From DATKXO01 sp035528995 (GTDB lineage Bacteria > Planctomycetota > Phycisphaerae > UBA1845): a DNA stretch of 19,694 nucleotides. This document shows, piece after piece, positions 1 to 6,820 of the stretch. The stretch lies in assembly GCA_035528995.1 (NCBI GenBank), contig DATKXO010000225.1, forward strand, positions 1 to 19,694. The letters are read 5' to 3'. Below the pieces are notes generated by a model that saw nothing but the letters and a program-made list of their open reading frames with translations, was not told the DNA's origin and searched no databases. A program made the position numbers and the translations under genes. How positions within the stretch are numbered: the stretch's first letter is position 1; each line of letters begins with the position of its first letter.

Positions 1-151
1 CGTTGGGGCAACTGGTGGGCGAGTCGGATGACGTATGTTTTCTTGTGCAGTGCCTTTTACAGGCACGACATGGATCAGGAGCCACCCGCCCAACATCAGT
101 GATGGATCAAGATGCACCCTGCCAAACCCCAGTGGTGCATCAAGATGCACC
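1..151. other. Intergenic end of window with small hairpin and two repeats
   Basis: No gene is supported here. A 6-bp stem GTGCCT / AGGCAC with a 5-nt loop lies at 50-66 and may be part of a terminator for the purA-uppS unit, but no convincing T-run follows on either strand. Two copies of a hairpin repeat follow at 103-123 and 134-156. The open frames crossing this stretch on the plus strand run on antisense to uppS and are taken as shadows. Confidence 0.5.
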
Positions 152-156
152 CTACG
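103..156 (-). repeat. Two tandem REP-like hairpin repeats, GTGCATC type
   Basis: The two copies share an exact 15-bp core, ATCAAGATGCACCCT, at 106-120 and 139-153. The second copy is a perfect palindrome, GGTGCATC-AA-GATGCACC, at 134-151; in the first the left arm is degenerate (GATGGATC). Read on the minus strand, the copies begin with GTAGG and GCAGG. The TAG stop codon of uppS (152-154) lies inside the head of the second copy, so the element abuts or ends the gene. Confidence 0.7.
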
Positions 157-910
157 GGCTGGGTGGGAGGGCGCCGAAGCGGCGGTCGCGACCGGCGAAG
201 TCGCGGATGGCGTCGTTGAGCTGGTCGGGGCCGAAGTCGGGCCAGAGCACGTCGCAGATGTGGAGCTCCGAATAGCTGATCTGCCAGAGCAGGAAGTTGC
301 TGATGCGGTGCTCGGAGGCGGTGCGGATGAGCAGGTCGGGGTCGGGCAGGCCGGCGGTGCAAAGCGAGTTGCTGATCAGGCGCTCGTCGATGTCGTCCAG
401 GTCGATCTTTGCGTCGCGGACGTCGGCGGCGATCTTGCGAACGGCGTCGACGATCTCGGCGCGGGAGCCGTAGTTGAGGGCGAGGCAGAGCTTGAGGCCC
501 TTGTTGGCGGCGGAGCGGTTGATGGTGATGTCCATCTCGGTGAGGACGCCGTCCGGCAGGCCGTCGCGCTGGCCGACGTGGACCAGGCGGACGTCGTTCT
601 GCATGATCTCCTGTCGCTCGGCGACGAGGTAGTGGCGGTAGAGCTCCATGAGGAAATCGACCTCGATGCGGGGTCGCTTCCAGTTCTCGGAGCTGAAGCT
701 GTAGAGGGTGAGGGCCTCGATGCCGAGTCGGGCGCAGTGGGTGACGACGGCTCGGACGGCTTTGGCGCCCTGCTCGTGGCCCTTGATGCGCGGGAGGTTG
801 CGTTGGCGAGCCCAGCGGCCGTTGCCGTCCATGATGATGGCGATGTGGCGTGGCAAGCGGTCGGGGTCGATGCCGAGTTCCTGCCGAGGATCGAGGGGTT
901 TCTGGTCCAT
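152..910 (-). CDS. uppS: Isoprenyl transferase (undecaprenyl diphosphate synthase)
   Basis: This cis-prenyltransferase condenses isopentenyl diphosphate units onto farnesyl diphosphate to make the C55 lipid carrier used for peptidoglycan and other envelope polymers. It acts in the cytosol at the membrane face. The 252-residue length is normal for the family. Visible motifs are the substrate-binding MDGNGRWA at 27-34 with the catalytic Asp28, SFSSENW at 71-77, and RTASEHRISNFLLWQ at 196-210, which carries the diphosphate-binding Arg and Ser residues. The usual Gly-Gly in RTGGE is replaced by Ala-Ser. The ATG at 910 follows the purA stop after only 6 bp, so the two genes are probably co-transcribed. 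The stop codon falls within a hairpin repeat. The identity is secure; a different chain length cannot be excluded. Confidence 0.96.
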   Translation of the reverse strand: MDQKPLDPRQELGIDPDRLPRHIAIIMDGNGRWARQRNLPRIKGHEQGAKAVRAVVTHCARLGIEALTLYSFSSENWKRPRIEVDFLMELYRHYLVAERQEIMQNDVRLVHVGQRDGLPDGVLTEMDITINRSAANKGLKLCLALNYGSRAEIVDAVRKIAADVRDAKIDLDDIDERLISNSLCTAGLPDPDLLIRTASEHRISNFLLWQISYSELHICDVLWPDFGPDQLNDAIRDFAGRDRRFGALPPSP

Positions 911-916
911 GGTCGT

Positions 917-2263
917 TTACCGGGTGCGGCGTTCGAGGGCGGATGCCAGGACGGAGTTCGGCCCGCCGCGGACGATGGTCTGGAGGCGATCAGGGCCGAC
1001 GCTGGCGAGGTTGACCGGGGCGCCCACCAATTCCTGGATGCGCTCAATATAGCGAGCGGTGGGTAAAGGCAAGTCTTCGAAGCGTTGGATGCCGCTGAGG
1101 TCACCGGTCCAGCCGGGGAGCATCTCGATGACGGGCTCGACGCGCTCGAGGGTGGCGGCGTCGGGCGGCAGCTCTCGGGTGTTCTGGTCGGCGGATCGGT
1201 AGACGGTGCAGATGCCGACTCGGTCGAAGCCGCTGAGGGTGTCGAGGTGCATGAGGGCGATCTCGGTGATGCCGCCGAGTTGGACGGCGTAACGCACGGC
1301 GACGGCGTCGAACCATCCGCAACGGCGCGGTCGGCCGGTGGTTGTGCCGTACTCGCGGCCGCGCTCGCGGATGCGGTCGCCGATGACGTTGGTGAGTTCG
1401 GAGGGAAAGGGGCCGCCGCCGACGCGCGTAGTGTAGGCCTTGGTGACGCCGACGTAGTGCTGCACGGTCTGCGGGGGGACGCCGGCGCCGGCAGAGATGC
1501 CCCAGGGGCCGGTGCTGCTGGAGGTCACGTAGGGGAAGGTGCCGTGGTCGACGTCGAGGAGCATGCCGTTGGCGCCCTCGAAGAGCAGTCGGCGGCCGGA
1601 GGCGATGGCGTGGTGGAGGTAGGCGGTGGTGTCACAGACGAAGGGGCGGAGGCGGTCGGCACAGTCGGTCAGGCGTGCGGTGACGGCTTCGGCGTTCAGG
1701 TCGCCGTCCTGGGCGTACAGTGCCTGGAAGGTTTTTCGTTTGAGTTCGACGATTCGGGCGACGCGATCGGCGAGGGCCCGGGTGTCGAGCAGGTCGCAAA
1801 CGCGGATGGCGGTGTTGCGTCTCATCTTGTCGGCGTAGCAGGGTCCGATGCCTCGGGCGGTGGTGCCGATTCGGTCGCGGTCGCCGGCGGCTTGCTCGGC
1901 GAGGCGGTCCTCGAGGAGGTGGTAGTCGGTGACGACGTGTGCCCGGGCGCTGATCCTGAGGTTGTCGCCGATGTCGATGCCCCGGCCGGCGAGCATGTCG
2001 ATCTCACTGAGCAGCTCGACCGGGTCGAGGACGACACCGGGCCCGATCACGCCGGTAACGCCCCAGTGGAGCACACCGGACGGGACGAGGTGGAGGGCGA
2101 AGGTCTGGCCGCCGGTGCAGACGGTGTGGCCAGCGTTGGCGCCGCCGTTGTAACGGACGACGACGTCGAAGCGAGGGCTGAGGAGATCGACGATTTTGCC
2201 CTTGCCCTCGTCACCCCAGCACAGGCCGGTGACGGCGGTGTGTGCGCGCTGCGGGTCGGACAC
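917..2263 (-). CDS. purA: Adenylosuccinate synthetase
   Basis: The enzyme joins IMP and aspartate at the expense of GTP, the first committed step to AMP. The frame opens at 2323, but a GTG at 2263 is the better start: GGAG lies 8 nt upstream, and translation from it gives 448 residues with the conserved core near the N-terminus. Visible motifs are the GTP loop WGDEGKGK at 16-23 with catalytic Asp18, NAGHT with catalytic His46, TTARGIGPCYADK, EGANGMLLDVDHGTFPYVTSS, KAYTTRVGGGPFP, GTTTGRPRRCGWFD and the C-terminal VGPDR. The residue before WGDEGKGK is Cys where Gln is usual. GANG is closer to the GANA seen in eukaryotic enzymes than to GAQG. The gene heads a two-gene unit with uppS. Confidence 0.96.
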   Translation of the reverse strand: MSDPQRAHTAVTGLCWGDEGKGKIVDLLSPRFDVVVRYNGGANAGHTVCTGGQTFALHLVPSGVLHWGVTGVIGPGVVLDPVELLSEIDMLAGRGIDIGDNLRISARAHVVTDYHLLEDRLAEQAAGDRDRIGTTARGIGPCYADKMRRNTAIRVCDLLDTRALADRVARIVELKRKTFQALYAQDGDLNAEAVTARLTDCADRLRPFVCDTTAYLHHAIASGRRLLFEGANGMLLDVDHGTFPYVTSSSTGPWGISAGAGVPPQTVQHYVGVTKAYTTRVGGGPFPSELTNVIGDRIRERGREYGTTTGRPRRCGWFDAVAVRYAVQLGGITEIALMHLDTLSGFDRVGICTVYRSADQNTRELPPDAATLERVEPVIEMLPGWTGDLSGIQRFEDLPLPTARYIERIQELVGAPVNLASVGPDRLQTIVRGGPNSVLASALERRTR

Positions 2264-2303
2264 TGATGAAACTCCGAGTTGGCTCCGCCCGGGACAGCAA
2301 AAC

Positions 2304-2321
2304 GGGGCCGTCACAGGCCCC
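2304..2321 (-). terminator. Terminator-like hairpin in the purA leader
   Basis: A 6-bp GC stem (GGGGCC / GGCCCC) with a 6-nt loop is followed on the minus strand by GTTTTG. It lies between the predicted transcription start near 2339 and the GTG start of purA at 2263, so it could act as a leader attenuator. The T-run has only four residues, and no competing structure was identified. Confidence 0.35.
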
Positions 2322-2345
2322 AAAGCCGCTCAGACAGTGAATAGT

Positions 2346-2374
2346 ACGCTATGGGTGTGGCGGAGTTCTGTCAA
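2346..2374 (-). promoter_or_regulatory. Predicted promoter for purA-uppS
   Basis: On the minus strand there is a perfect -35 TTGACA (2369-2374), a 17-bp spacer, and a weak -10 TAGCGT (2346-2351, three of six consensus bases). The predicted start is near 2339, giving a leader of about 76 nt. The -35 match and the spacing are strong; the -10 is poor. Confidence 0.5.
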
Positions 2375-2455
2375 GATGAGGCGCCGTGGCGGGGCCGGGC
2401 GGGTGCTTGAAGGGCAGCGCTGTCCTGCGGTCGGAGGGCGGCGGGGGCGGGTGTG

Positions 2456-2464
2456 TGCTACAAT
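2456..2464 (+). promoter_or_regulatory. Extended -10 promoter candidate for ygiQ
   Basis: TG-C-TACAAT is an extended -10 with five of six bases matching TATAAT. No -35 is visible at the right distance, as is common for extended -10 promoters. Transcription from about 2471 would exclude the most upstream in-frame ATG of ygiQ (2386) and supports a start at 2506 or 2521. Confidence 0.45.
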
Positions 2465-2520
2465 CCAGGCGAAGCACACGGGGTGCGCAGCGGGCCGAAG
2501 GCAGAGTGATCAACGACAGA

Positions 2521-4449
2521 ATGGCGCGACAGCGTAGACAGGATGTGACGGCCCTTCCCATGACGCCGGAGGAGGTTGCGGCCCGCGGCTGGGACGAGGT
2601 CGACGTGGTGTTCGTGACGGGGGACGCGTACGTCGATCATCCGAGCTTCGCGAACGGGCTGCTGGGGCGAGTGCTGGAGGCGGCCGGCTTCCGCGTGGCG
2701 ATTCTGGCTCAGCCCAATTGGCACAGCGCCGAGGCGTGGCGGGCGTTCGGTCGGCCGCGGCTGTTCTTCGCGGTCAGCGCGGGCAACATGGACTCGATGA
2801 TCAATCACTACACGGCCAACCGGAAGGTGCGCAACGACGACGCATACTCGCCCGGTGGTCGGATCAAGCTTCGCCCGGATCGGGCGACGCTGGCGTATTG
2901 TCAGCGGGCCCGGGAGGCGTTCGGCGGGGTGCCGGTGATCGCAGGCGGGGTGGAGGCGTCGATGCGCCGGTTGGCGCACTACGACTACTGGAGCGACAAG
3001 GTTCGGCGGTCGATTCTGCTCGACGCGAAGGCGGACCTGCTGGTTTACGGGATGGGCGAGGAGACGATCGTCGAGATCGCGCGGCGGCTGGCGACGGGTG
3101 AGTCGGTGGGTGATCTACGCGATCTGCGCGGGGTGACGTACGCATTGGGAGCCAGTGAGGAGCGGCCGGCTGGGGATACGGTGACGCTGCCGTCGTACGA
3201 AGAGGTGGCCGGCGACGAGTATGCGTTTGCCGAGGCGACGCGGATGATTCATCTGGAGACGAATCCGCACAATGCCCGGACGCTGATTCAGTACCACGAT
3301 CGGCAGGCGGTGGTGCAGAATCCGCCGTCGCTGCCGCTGTCACAGCAGCGGATGGATGAGATCTACGAGCTGCCGTTCACGCGCCGGCCGCATCCGAGCT
3401 ACACCGAAAAGATTCCGGCGTGGGAGGTGATCAAGGACTCGGTGACGATCATGCGGGGGTGCTTCGGCGGGTGTACGTTCTGCTCGATCACGACGCATCA
3501 GGGGCGGATCATTCAGTCGCGGTCGCGCGAGTCGGTCGTGCGCGAGCTGAAGGTGCTGGCCAGCGATCCGGAGTTCAAGGGCACGGTGAGCGACATCGGC
3601 GGGCCGACGGCGAACATGTATGAGATGAAATGTTCGCGGCCGGAGATCGAGAGGATCTGCCGGCGGCTGTCCTGCGTGTATCCGACGATCTGCAAGCTGC
3701 TGGATACGAGTCACGATCCGCTGATTCAACTGATGAAGGATTCCCGGCAGATCAAGGGTGTTAAGAAGGTGCTGGTGGCCAGCGGGGTGCGGATGGACCT
3801 GGCCCACCGGTCGCCGGAGTACATGAAAGAGCTGGTGGCGCACCACGTGGGCGGGCATCTGAAGGTGGCGCCGGAGCACACCGATCCCGAGACGCTGCGG
3901 ATCATGAAGAAGCCGGGGATCGAGGATTTCGACCGGTTCGGCGAGGAGTTCAACAAGGCGTCATCGGAGGCGGGGAAGGAGCAGTACCTGGTGCCGTATT
4001 TCATCGCGTCGCACCCGGGCAGCGACCTGAAGGCGATGATCGAGCTGGCCGTGTACCTGAAGCGCGGCGGGTACAAGCCGGACCAGGTGCAGGACTTCAT
4101 ACCGGCTCCGATGGATATTGCGGCGACGATGTATCACACCGGTCTGGACCCGTTCACCAAGAAGCCGGTGAAGGTGGCCAAGGCGATGCGCGACCGGAAG
4201 ATGCAGCGGGCGTTGATGCAGTTCTTCAAGCCGGAGAACTACTTCATGGTGCGGCAGGCGCTGGTCAAGGCCGGTCGGGGCGACCTGATCGGCGAGGGGT
4301 GTGACTGCCTGATTCCGACGAAGCCTCCAGCCGCTACGCTGGCGGCCCGGCGGAAGCAGGCCCAGGGCGCGCTGGGCGGGCGGCCCAAACAGCGCCGGGC
4401 GAAAACGACAGGGTACCGGCCGGGGCGGCGCGGGGCAGAACCACGGTAG
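2521..4449 (+). CDS. ygiQ: YgiQ family radical SAM protein
   Basis: A member of the YgiQ (UPF0313) family of radical S-adenosylmethionine proteins; the reaction is not known. The 4Fe-4S site CFGGCTFC (Cys314, Cys318, Cys321) is clear. Other family signatures are VTGDAYVDHPSF near the N-terminus, SAGNMDSMINHYTANRKVRNDDAY, GGVEASMRRLAHYDYWSD, ETNPHNAR, SDIGGPTANMY, RRLSCVYPTIC and HHVGGHLKVAPEH. From ATG 2521 the protein is 642 aa, somewhat shorter than the E. coli protein, which has an insert near residue 260 and a longer tail. GTG 2506, with AAGG just upstream, is an alternative start. The frame extends back to 2386, but that part lacks homology signs and overlaps the predicted promoter. The C-terminal tail is basic and low in complexity. 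The gene is probably monocistronic. Confidence 0.95.
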   Translation: MARQRRQDVTALPMTPEEVAARGWDEVDVVFVTGDAYVDHPSFANGLLGRVLEAAGFRVAILAQPNWHSAEAWRAFGRPRLFFAVSAGNMDSMINHYTANRKVRNDDAYSPGGRIKLRPDRATLAYCQRAREAFGGVPVIAGGVEASMRRLAHYDYWSDKVRRSILLDAKADLLVYGMGEETIVEIARRLATGESVGDLRDLRGVTYALGASEERPAGDTVTLPSYEEVAGDEYAFAEATRMIHLETNPHNARTLIQYHDRQAVVQNPPSLPLSQQRMDEIYELPFTRRPHPSYTEKIPAWEVIKDSVTIMRGCFGGCTFCSITTHQGRIIQSRSRESVVRELKVLASDPEFKGTVSDIGGPTANMYEMKCSRPEIERICRRLSCVYPTICKLLDTSHDPLIQLMKDSRQIKGVKKVLVASGVRMDLAHRSPEYMKELVAHHVGGHLKVAPEHTDPETLRIMKKPGIEDFDRFGEEFNKASSEAGKEQYLVPYFIASHPGSDLKAMIELAVYLKRGGYKPDQVQDFIPAPMDIAATMYHTGLDPFTKKPVKVAKAMRDRKMQRALMQFFKPENYFMVRQALVKAGRGDLIGEGCDCLIPTKPPAATLAARRKQAQGALGGRPKQRRAKTTGYRPGRRGAEPR

Positions 4450-4459
4450 GACGAGGCAC

Positions 4460-4531
4460 TTGGTGGGTTGGGCTTCGCTCCATCCACCCTACGCGTCTTG
4501 GTGGGTTGCGCTTTGCTCCACCCACCCTACC
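4460..4531 (-). repeat. Two tandem REP-like hairpin repeats, GTGGGTTG type
   Basis: Copies lie at 4460-4493 and 4498-4531. Both have the pattern TTGGTGGGTTG-G/C-GCTT-C/T-GCTCCA-T/C-CCACCCTAC. The outer stem is GGTGGGT paired with ATCCACC or ACCCACC (7 bp, with a G-T wobble in copy 1), followed by a mismatch and an inner mini-stem closed by a 3-nt loop. Substitutions between the copies keep the stem paired. On the minus strand both begin GTAGGGTGG. They directly follow ygiQ and could act as its transcript end. Confidence 0.75.
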
Positions 4532-4623
4532 CGTTTCTTCAAGGACAACCAGATTCGACGAGAGAAGATGGACCGGGTCCGGCGTCTAACATCCGGCCTT
4601 CTCGTGAGAGTACCCGCTCGGCC

Positions 4624-4651
4624 TTGGAATCGGGCGAAGATTCGGTAGAAT
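4624..4651 (+). promoter_or_regulatory. Promoter candidate for the M61 peptidase gene
   Basis: TTGGAA (4624-4629), a 16-bp spacer and TAGAAT (4646-4651) match the -35 and -10 consensus at four and five of six bases. The leader to the ATG at 4905 would be about 247 nt, which is long. Confidence 0.4.
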
Positions 4652-4656
4652 GGCGG

Positions 4657-4687
4657 CCTCGGGAGCGGCAAATGGAGACTCCCGGGG
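4657..4687 (+). promoter_or_regulatory. Stable stem-loop at the predicted 5' end of the M61 mRNA
   Basis: CCTCGGGAG (4657-4665) pairs with CTCCCGGGG (4679-4687) over 9 bp with one T-G wobble and a 13-nt loop. It sits at the predicted transcription start, so it could protect the 5' end of the mRNA. It could also be chance pairing in GC-rich DNA. Confidence 0.3.
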
Positions 4688-4904
4688 CAGGACGGAAACG
4701 GACCCAATGACCGTCCAAGCAGTAGCAGGAATATCGCACGACGCCCCGCGTCGGCCAGGTCGATCGCCACGGCGGCTTCCGGGTGACGTGGAAGGGCAAG
4801 TCGCGACAGGATGTACTGAGCTCTTTCACGCCTACGCTGCCGCCGCAATGAGCTTCGCATCATTGTCAGACCACAGGCAACAATGCCGCACGCGGAGGAG
4901 TTCT

Positions 4905-6668
4905 ATGAAGCGAAGGATCGTTGCTGCAATGAGCAGCGTCTCTTCGATGCTCGTGTACTTCATCGCATCCTGGACCCCGGCGCAGGCGTGCAGCAGCAAC
5001 GTGGACGCGGGTGCGAGCGGTCCGACCGCGCAGGCTTCGCTGGAATACACGTTAAAGATCCAGTCACCGGCGTCGCAGGAAGTTCGTGTGAGCGTACGCT
5101 TGACGGGCCTCGAGCCGAAACAGGAACCGGTATCCTGGAACATGCAGCAGCGGTTTGCCTTCATTCGCCTTCCCGAGCCCCTTCTCGAGGGGCCGGTCAG
5201 GGCGACGGCCGGCACGCAGCCGATCGACTGCGAACACCGGTCACCGTTCAACTGGAGCGTCCCCAGTGCTGGGGCCCGCACGATGCGGTTGGACTACGTG
5301 GTACCGCTTACACACAGAACGATTGAGGCGGTAAAGGAGCGTGACGCGTATGAATACCCGTACGTAACCGATGACCACGGGTTTCTTGTCTCACCAACGT
5401 TGTTCCTCTTTCCAGAGAACGTCACCGTCGGGGAGATGCGTGTGCGATTCATCCTGCCGGACGGTTGGCAGATCGTCGCGCCCTGGCGGCGCCTCGGCGA
5501 ACATGAGTTCGATCCCGGCGAGCCTGACAGCCTGCTCAATGACCTGATCGCGATCGGGGCGTGGCACATCCATCCGCTTCGCATCGGTCACTTCGAGGGC
5601 ACCATTGCCTTCGCCCCCGGGCAAGAAGCGCTGGAGCGAACGGCCGTCGATATGATTCGGCGCATCGTCGAGTACGAACTCGAGTTGTTCGGTGGACAAG
5701 TAGAGAACCGCTACGCGTTCTTATTCGCTCGCCCGGACGGTAAGGGATTGGCCGGCTCGCCCAAGAAGCACTCCGTGACCCTTTGTGTGGAGCCGCGTCT
5801 GGTGCCGGCCGCGGGAACGCACCTTGGGCATTTGATTGCCCATGAGTTCTACCACACATGGGCGTCGGCCCTTTTCGCAATGCCCGACGAACTGCGATGG
5901 CTGAACGAAGGCATCACTGACTACTATGCCTATCTTGTCCCTGCCCGGCTAGGGCTGAATACGTGGGAACAGTTCGCCCGAACGCTGGGGGACAAGATGC
6001 AGCAATGTGCTGCCAATCCGCTTCGGGGAAAGCGCTCACTGGCCGACGCCGGCGGGGAGGAGTTCTTCAACGAGACGAATGCCTACAACCTTGTATATGA
6101 CGGCGGGCTGCTGACCGGCGCCTGGCTGGACATGGCGATCCGCAGGGGCGAGGGGGGAAAGACGCTCGACGACCTCATGAGGGCCTTGGTCAACGATCCA
6201 CGCTGGTTGACGGACGGGACTGCCCCGACGCTTGAAGACTTCCTGGCGACCGCCGGCCGTTTTGCTGACCCAGCAACCTGCGCGACCTTGAGGCGGCTGG
6301 TCACCCAGCCGTATGACCTCGATCCAGTGAAGGCGTTTGGCGGAGTCGGCATCACGATTCGGCGAGAAGTTGGCCCGCCCGAGATGGACCTCATGGCAAA
6401 CCTCGATGGTACGCACGTGATTGATTTGAGTCGGAGTGGGCTCGCCTTCCGGCTCGGCGTGCGCCCAGGCGACCGTTTTGTGGAGGTAAACGGTCAGGCC
6501 GTAAGCACTCCCGACGAAGTCCATAAAGCCTGGCGGCGGCCGGCGGAGAGGCGCATCCAGGCTACGCTGGACCGCTTGGGGAAAACCATCGAGATCGACG
6601 AACCAGTGCCATTGATCGAGCGTTTCACCGTGCCTTCGGAGCCGTGGCGTCTGGCTGCAGACCGTTGA
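4905..6668 (+). CDS. Secreted M61-like zinc metallopeptidase with PDZ domain
   Basis: This 587-aa exported protein is most like M61 (glycyl aminopeptidase-type) peptidases. The ATG at 4905 follows a GGAGGAG ribosome site and opens a signal peptide (MKRRIVAAM, hydrophobic core, TPAQA before Cys29); earlier in-frame starts lack these. Residues 35-230 resemble the beta-rich N-terminal half of M61. The zinc site is HEFYH at 313-317, followed by Glu335 in NEGITDYYAYL, which matches the HExxH plus 18-residue Glu pattern. A PDZ domain lies at about 505-565 (SGLAFRLGVRPGDRFVEVNG). The M61 Gly-Gly-x-Glu-His exopeptidase motif is not evident where expected; that stretch reads GLAGSPKKHSVTL. The protein may therefore not be an aminopeptidase. 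Base composition is somewhat less GC-rich than in the neighbours. The gene is convergent with the lipoprotein gene. Confidence 0.85.
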   Translation: MKRRIVAAMSSVSSMLVYFIASWTPAQACSSNVDAGASGPTAQASLEYTLKIQSPASQEVRVSVRLTGLEPKQEPVSWNMQQRFAFIRLPEPLLEGPVRATAGTQPIDCEHRSPFNWSVPSAGARTMRLDYVVPLTHRTIEAVKERDAYEYPYVTDDHGFLVSPTLFLFPENVTVGEMRVRFILPDGWQIVAPWRRLGEHEFDPGEPDSLLNDLIAIGAWHIHPLRIGHFEGTIAFAPGQEALERTAVDMIRRIVEYELELFGGQVENRYAFLFARPDGKGLAGSPKKHSVTLCVEPRLVPAAGTHLGHLIAHEFYHTWASALFAMPDELRWLNEGITDYYAYLVPARLGLNTWEQFARTLGDKMQQCAANPLRGKRSLADAGGEEFFNETNAYNLVYDGGLLTGAWLDMAIRRGEGGKTLDDLMRALVNDPRWLTDGTAPTLEDFLATAGRFADPATCATLRRLVTQPYDLDPVKAFGGVGITIRREVGPPEMDLMANLDGTHVIDLSRSGLAFRLGVRPGDRFVEVNGQAVSTPDEVHKAWRRPAERRIQATLDRLGKTIEIDEPVPLIERFTVPSEPWRLAADR

Positions 6669-6753
6669 GGCGCTCCTTGGGACGCGGGAGGTTTCGTGGC
6701 CGGCGCATACGGTCGGCTGAGCGTGCGGGAATTCAGGACCGTTCCTGTTCGTT

Positions 6754-6768
6754 CCCGCTGTCAGCGGG
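6754..6768. terminator. Small hairpin between convergent genes
   Basis: CCCGCT-GTC-AGCGGG lies in the 152-bp gap between the ends of the M61 and lipoprotein genes, where a bidirectional terminator would be expected. No T-run follows on either strand, so this is a weak candidate. The rest of the gap shows nothing recognisable. Confidence 0.3.
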
Positions 6769-6820
6769 CGGGCAAGACCGGATCACATCTTGAATAGCGG
6801 CGTCCGCGGAAGACGATGGG

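Larger units (their letters stand above)
4450..4904. other. Intergenic region with repeats, promoter and long leader
   Basis: This 455-bp gap between ygiQ and the M61 peptidase gene holds two tandem hairpin repeats (4460-4531), a promoter candidate (4624-4651) and a stem-loop (4657-4687). The rest, about 4690-4890, is a leader with no feature I recognise. An open frame continuous with the peptidase gene begins at 4650, but its first 85 residues are arginine-rich and look non-coding. A strong ribosome site at 4894-4900 favours the start at 4905. Confidence 0.6.

Noticed and set aside
35..1066. Open frame of 343 codons on the plus strand antisense to uppS
   Set aside because: It is rich in Ala, Val, Gly and Asp, as expected from the reverse of a GC-rich gene, has no recognisable motif and lies opposite a clear uppS.
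1085..2266. Open frame of 393 codons on the plus strand antisense to purA
   Set aside because: Composition is typical of a GC-rich shadow frame (GxxAD patterns), with no domain; purA on the other strand is unambiguous.
2386..2520. N-terminal extension of ygiQ
   Set aside because: The 45 extra residues are Gly/Arg-rich, unlike the family, and the extended -10 lies within them.
4650..4904. N-terminal extension of the M61 peptidase
   Set aside because: It would bury the signal peptide at residue 86 and ignore the strong ribosome site before 4905.
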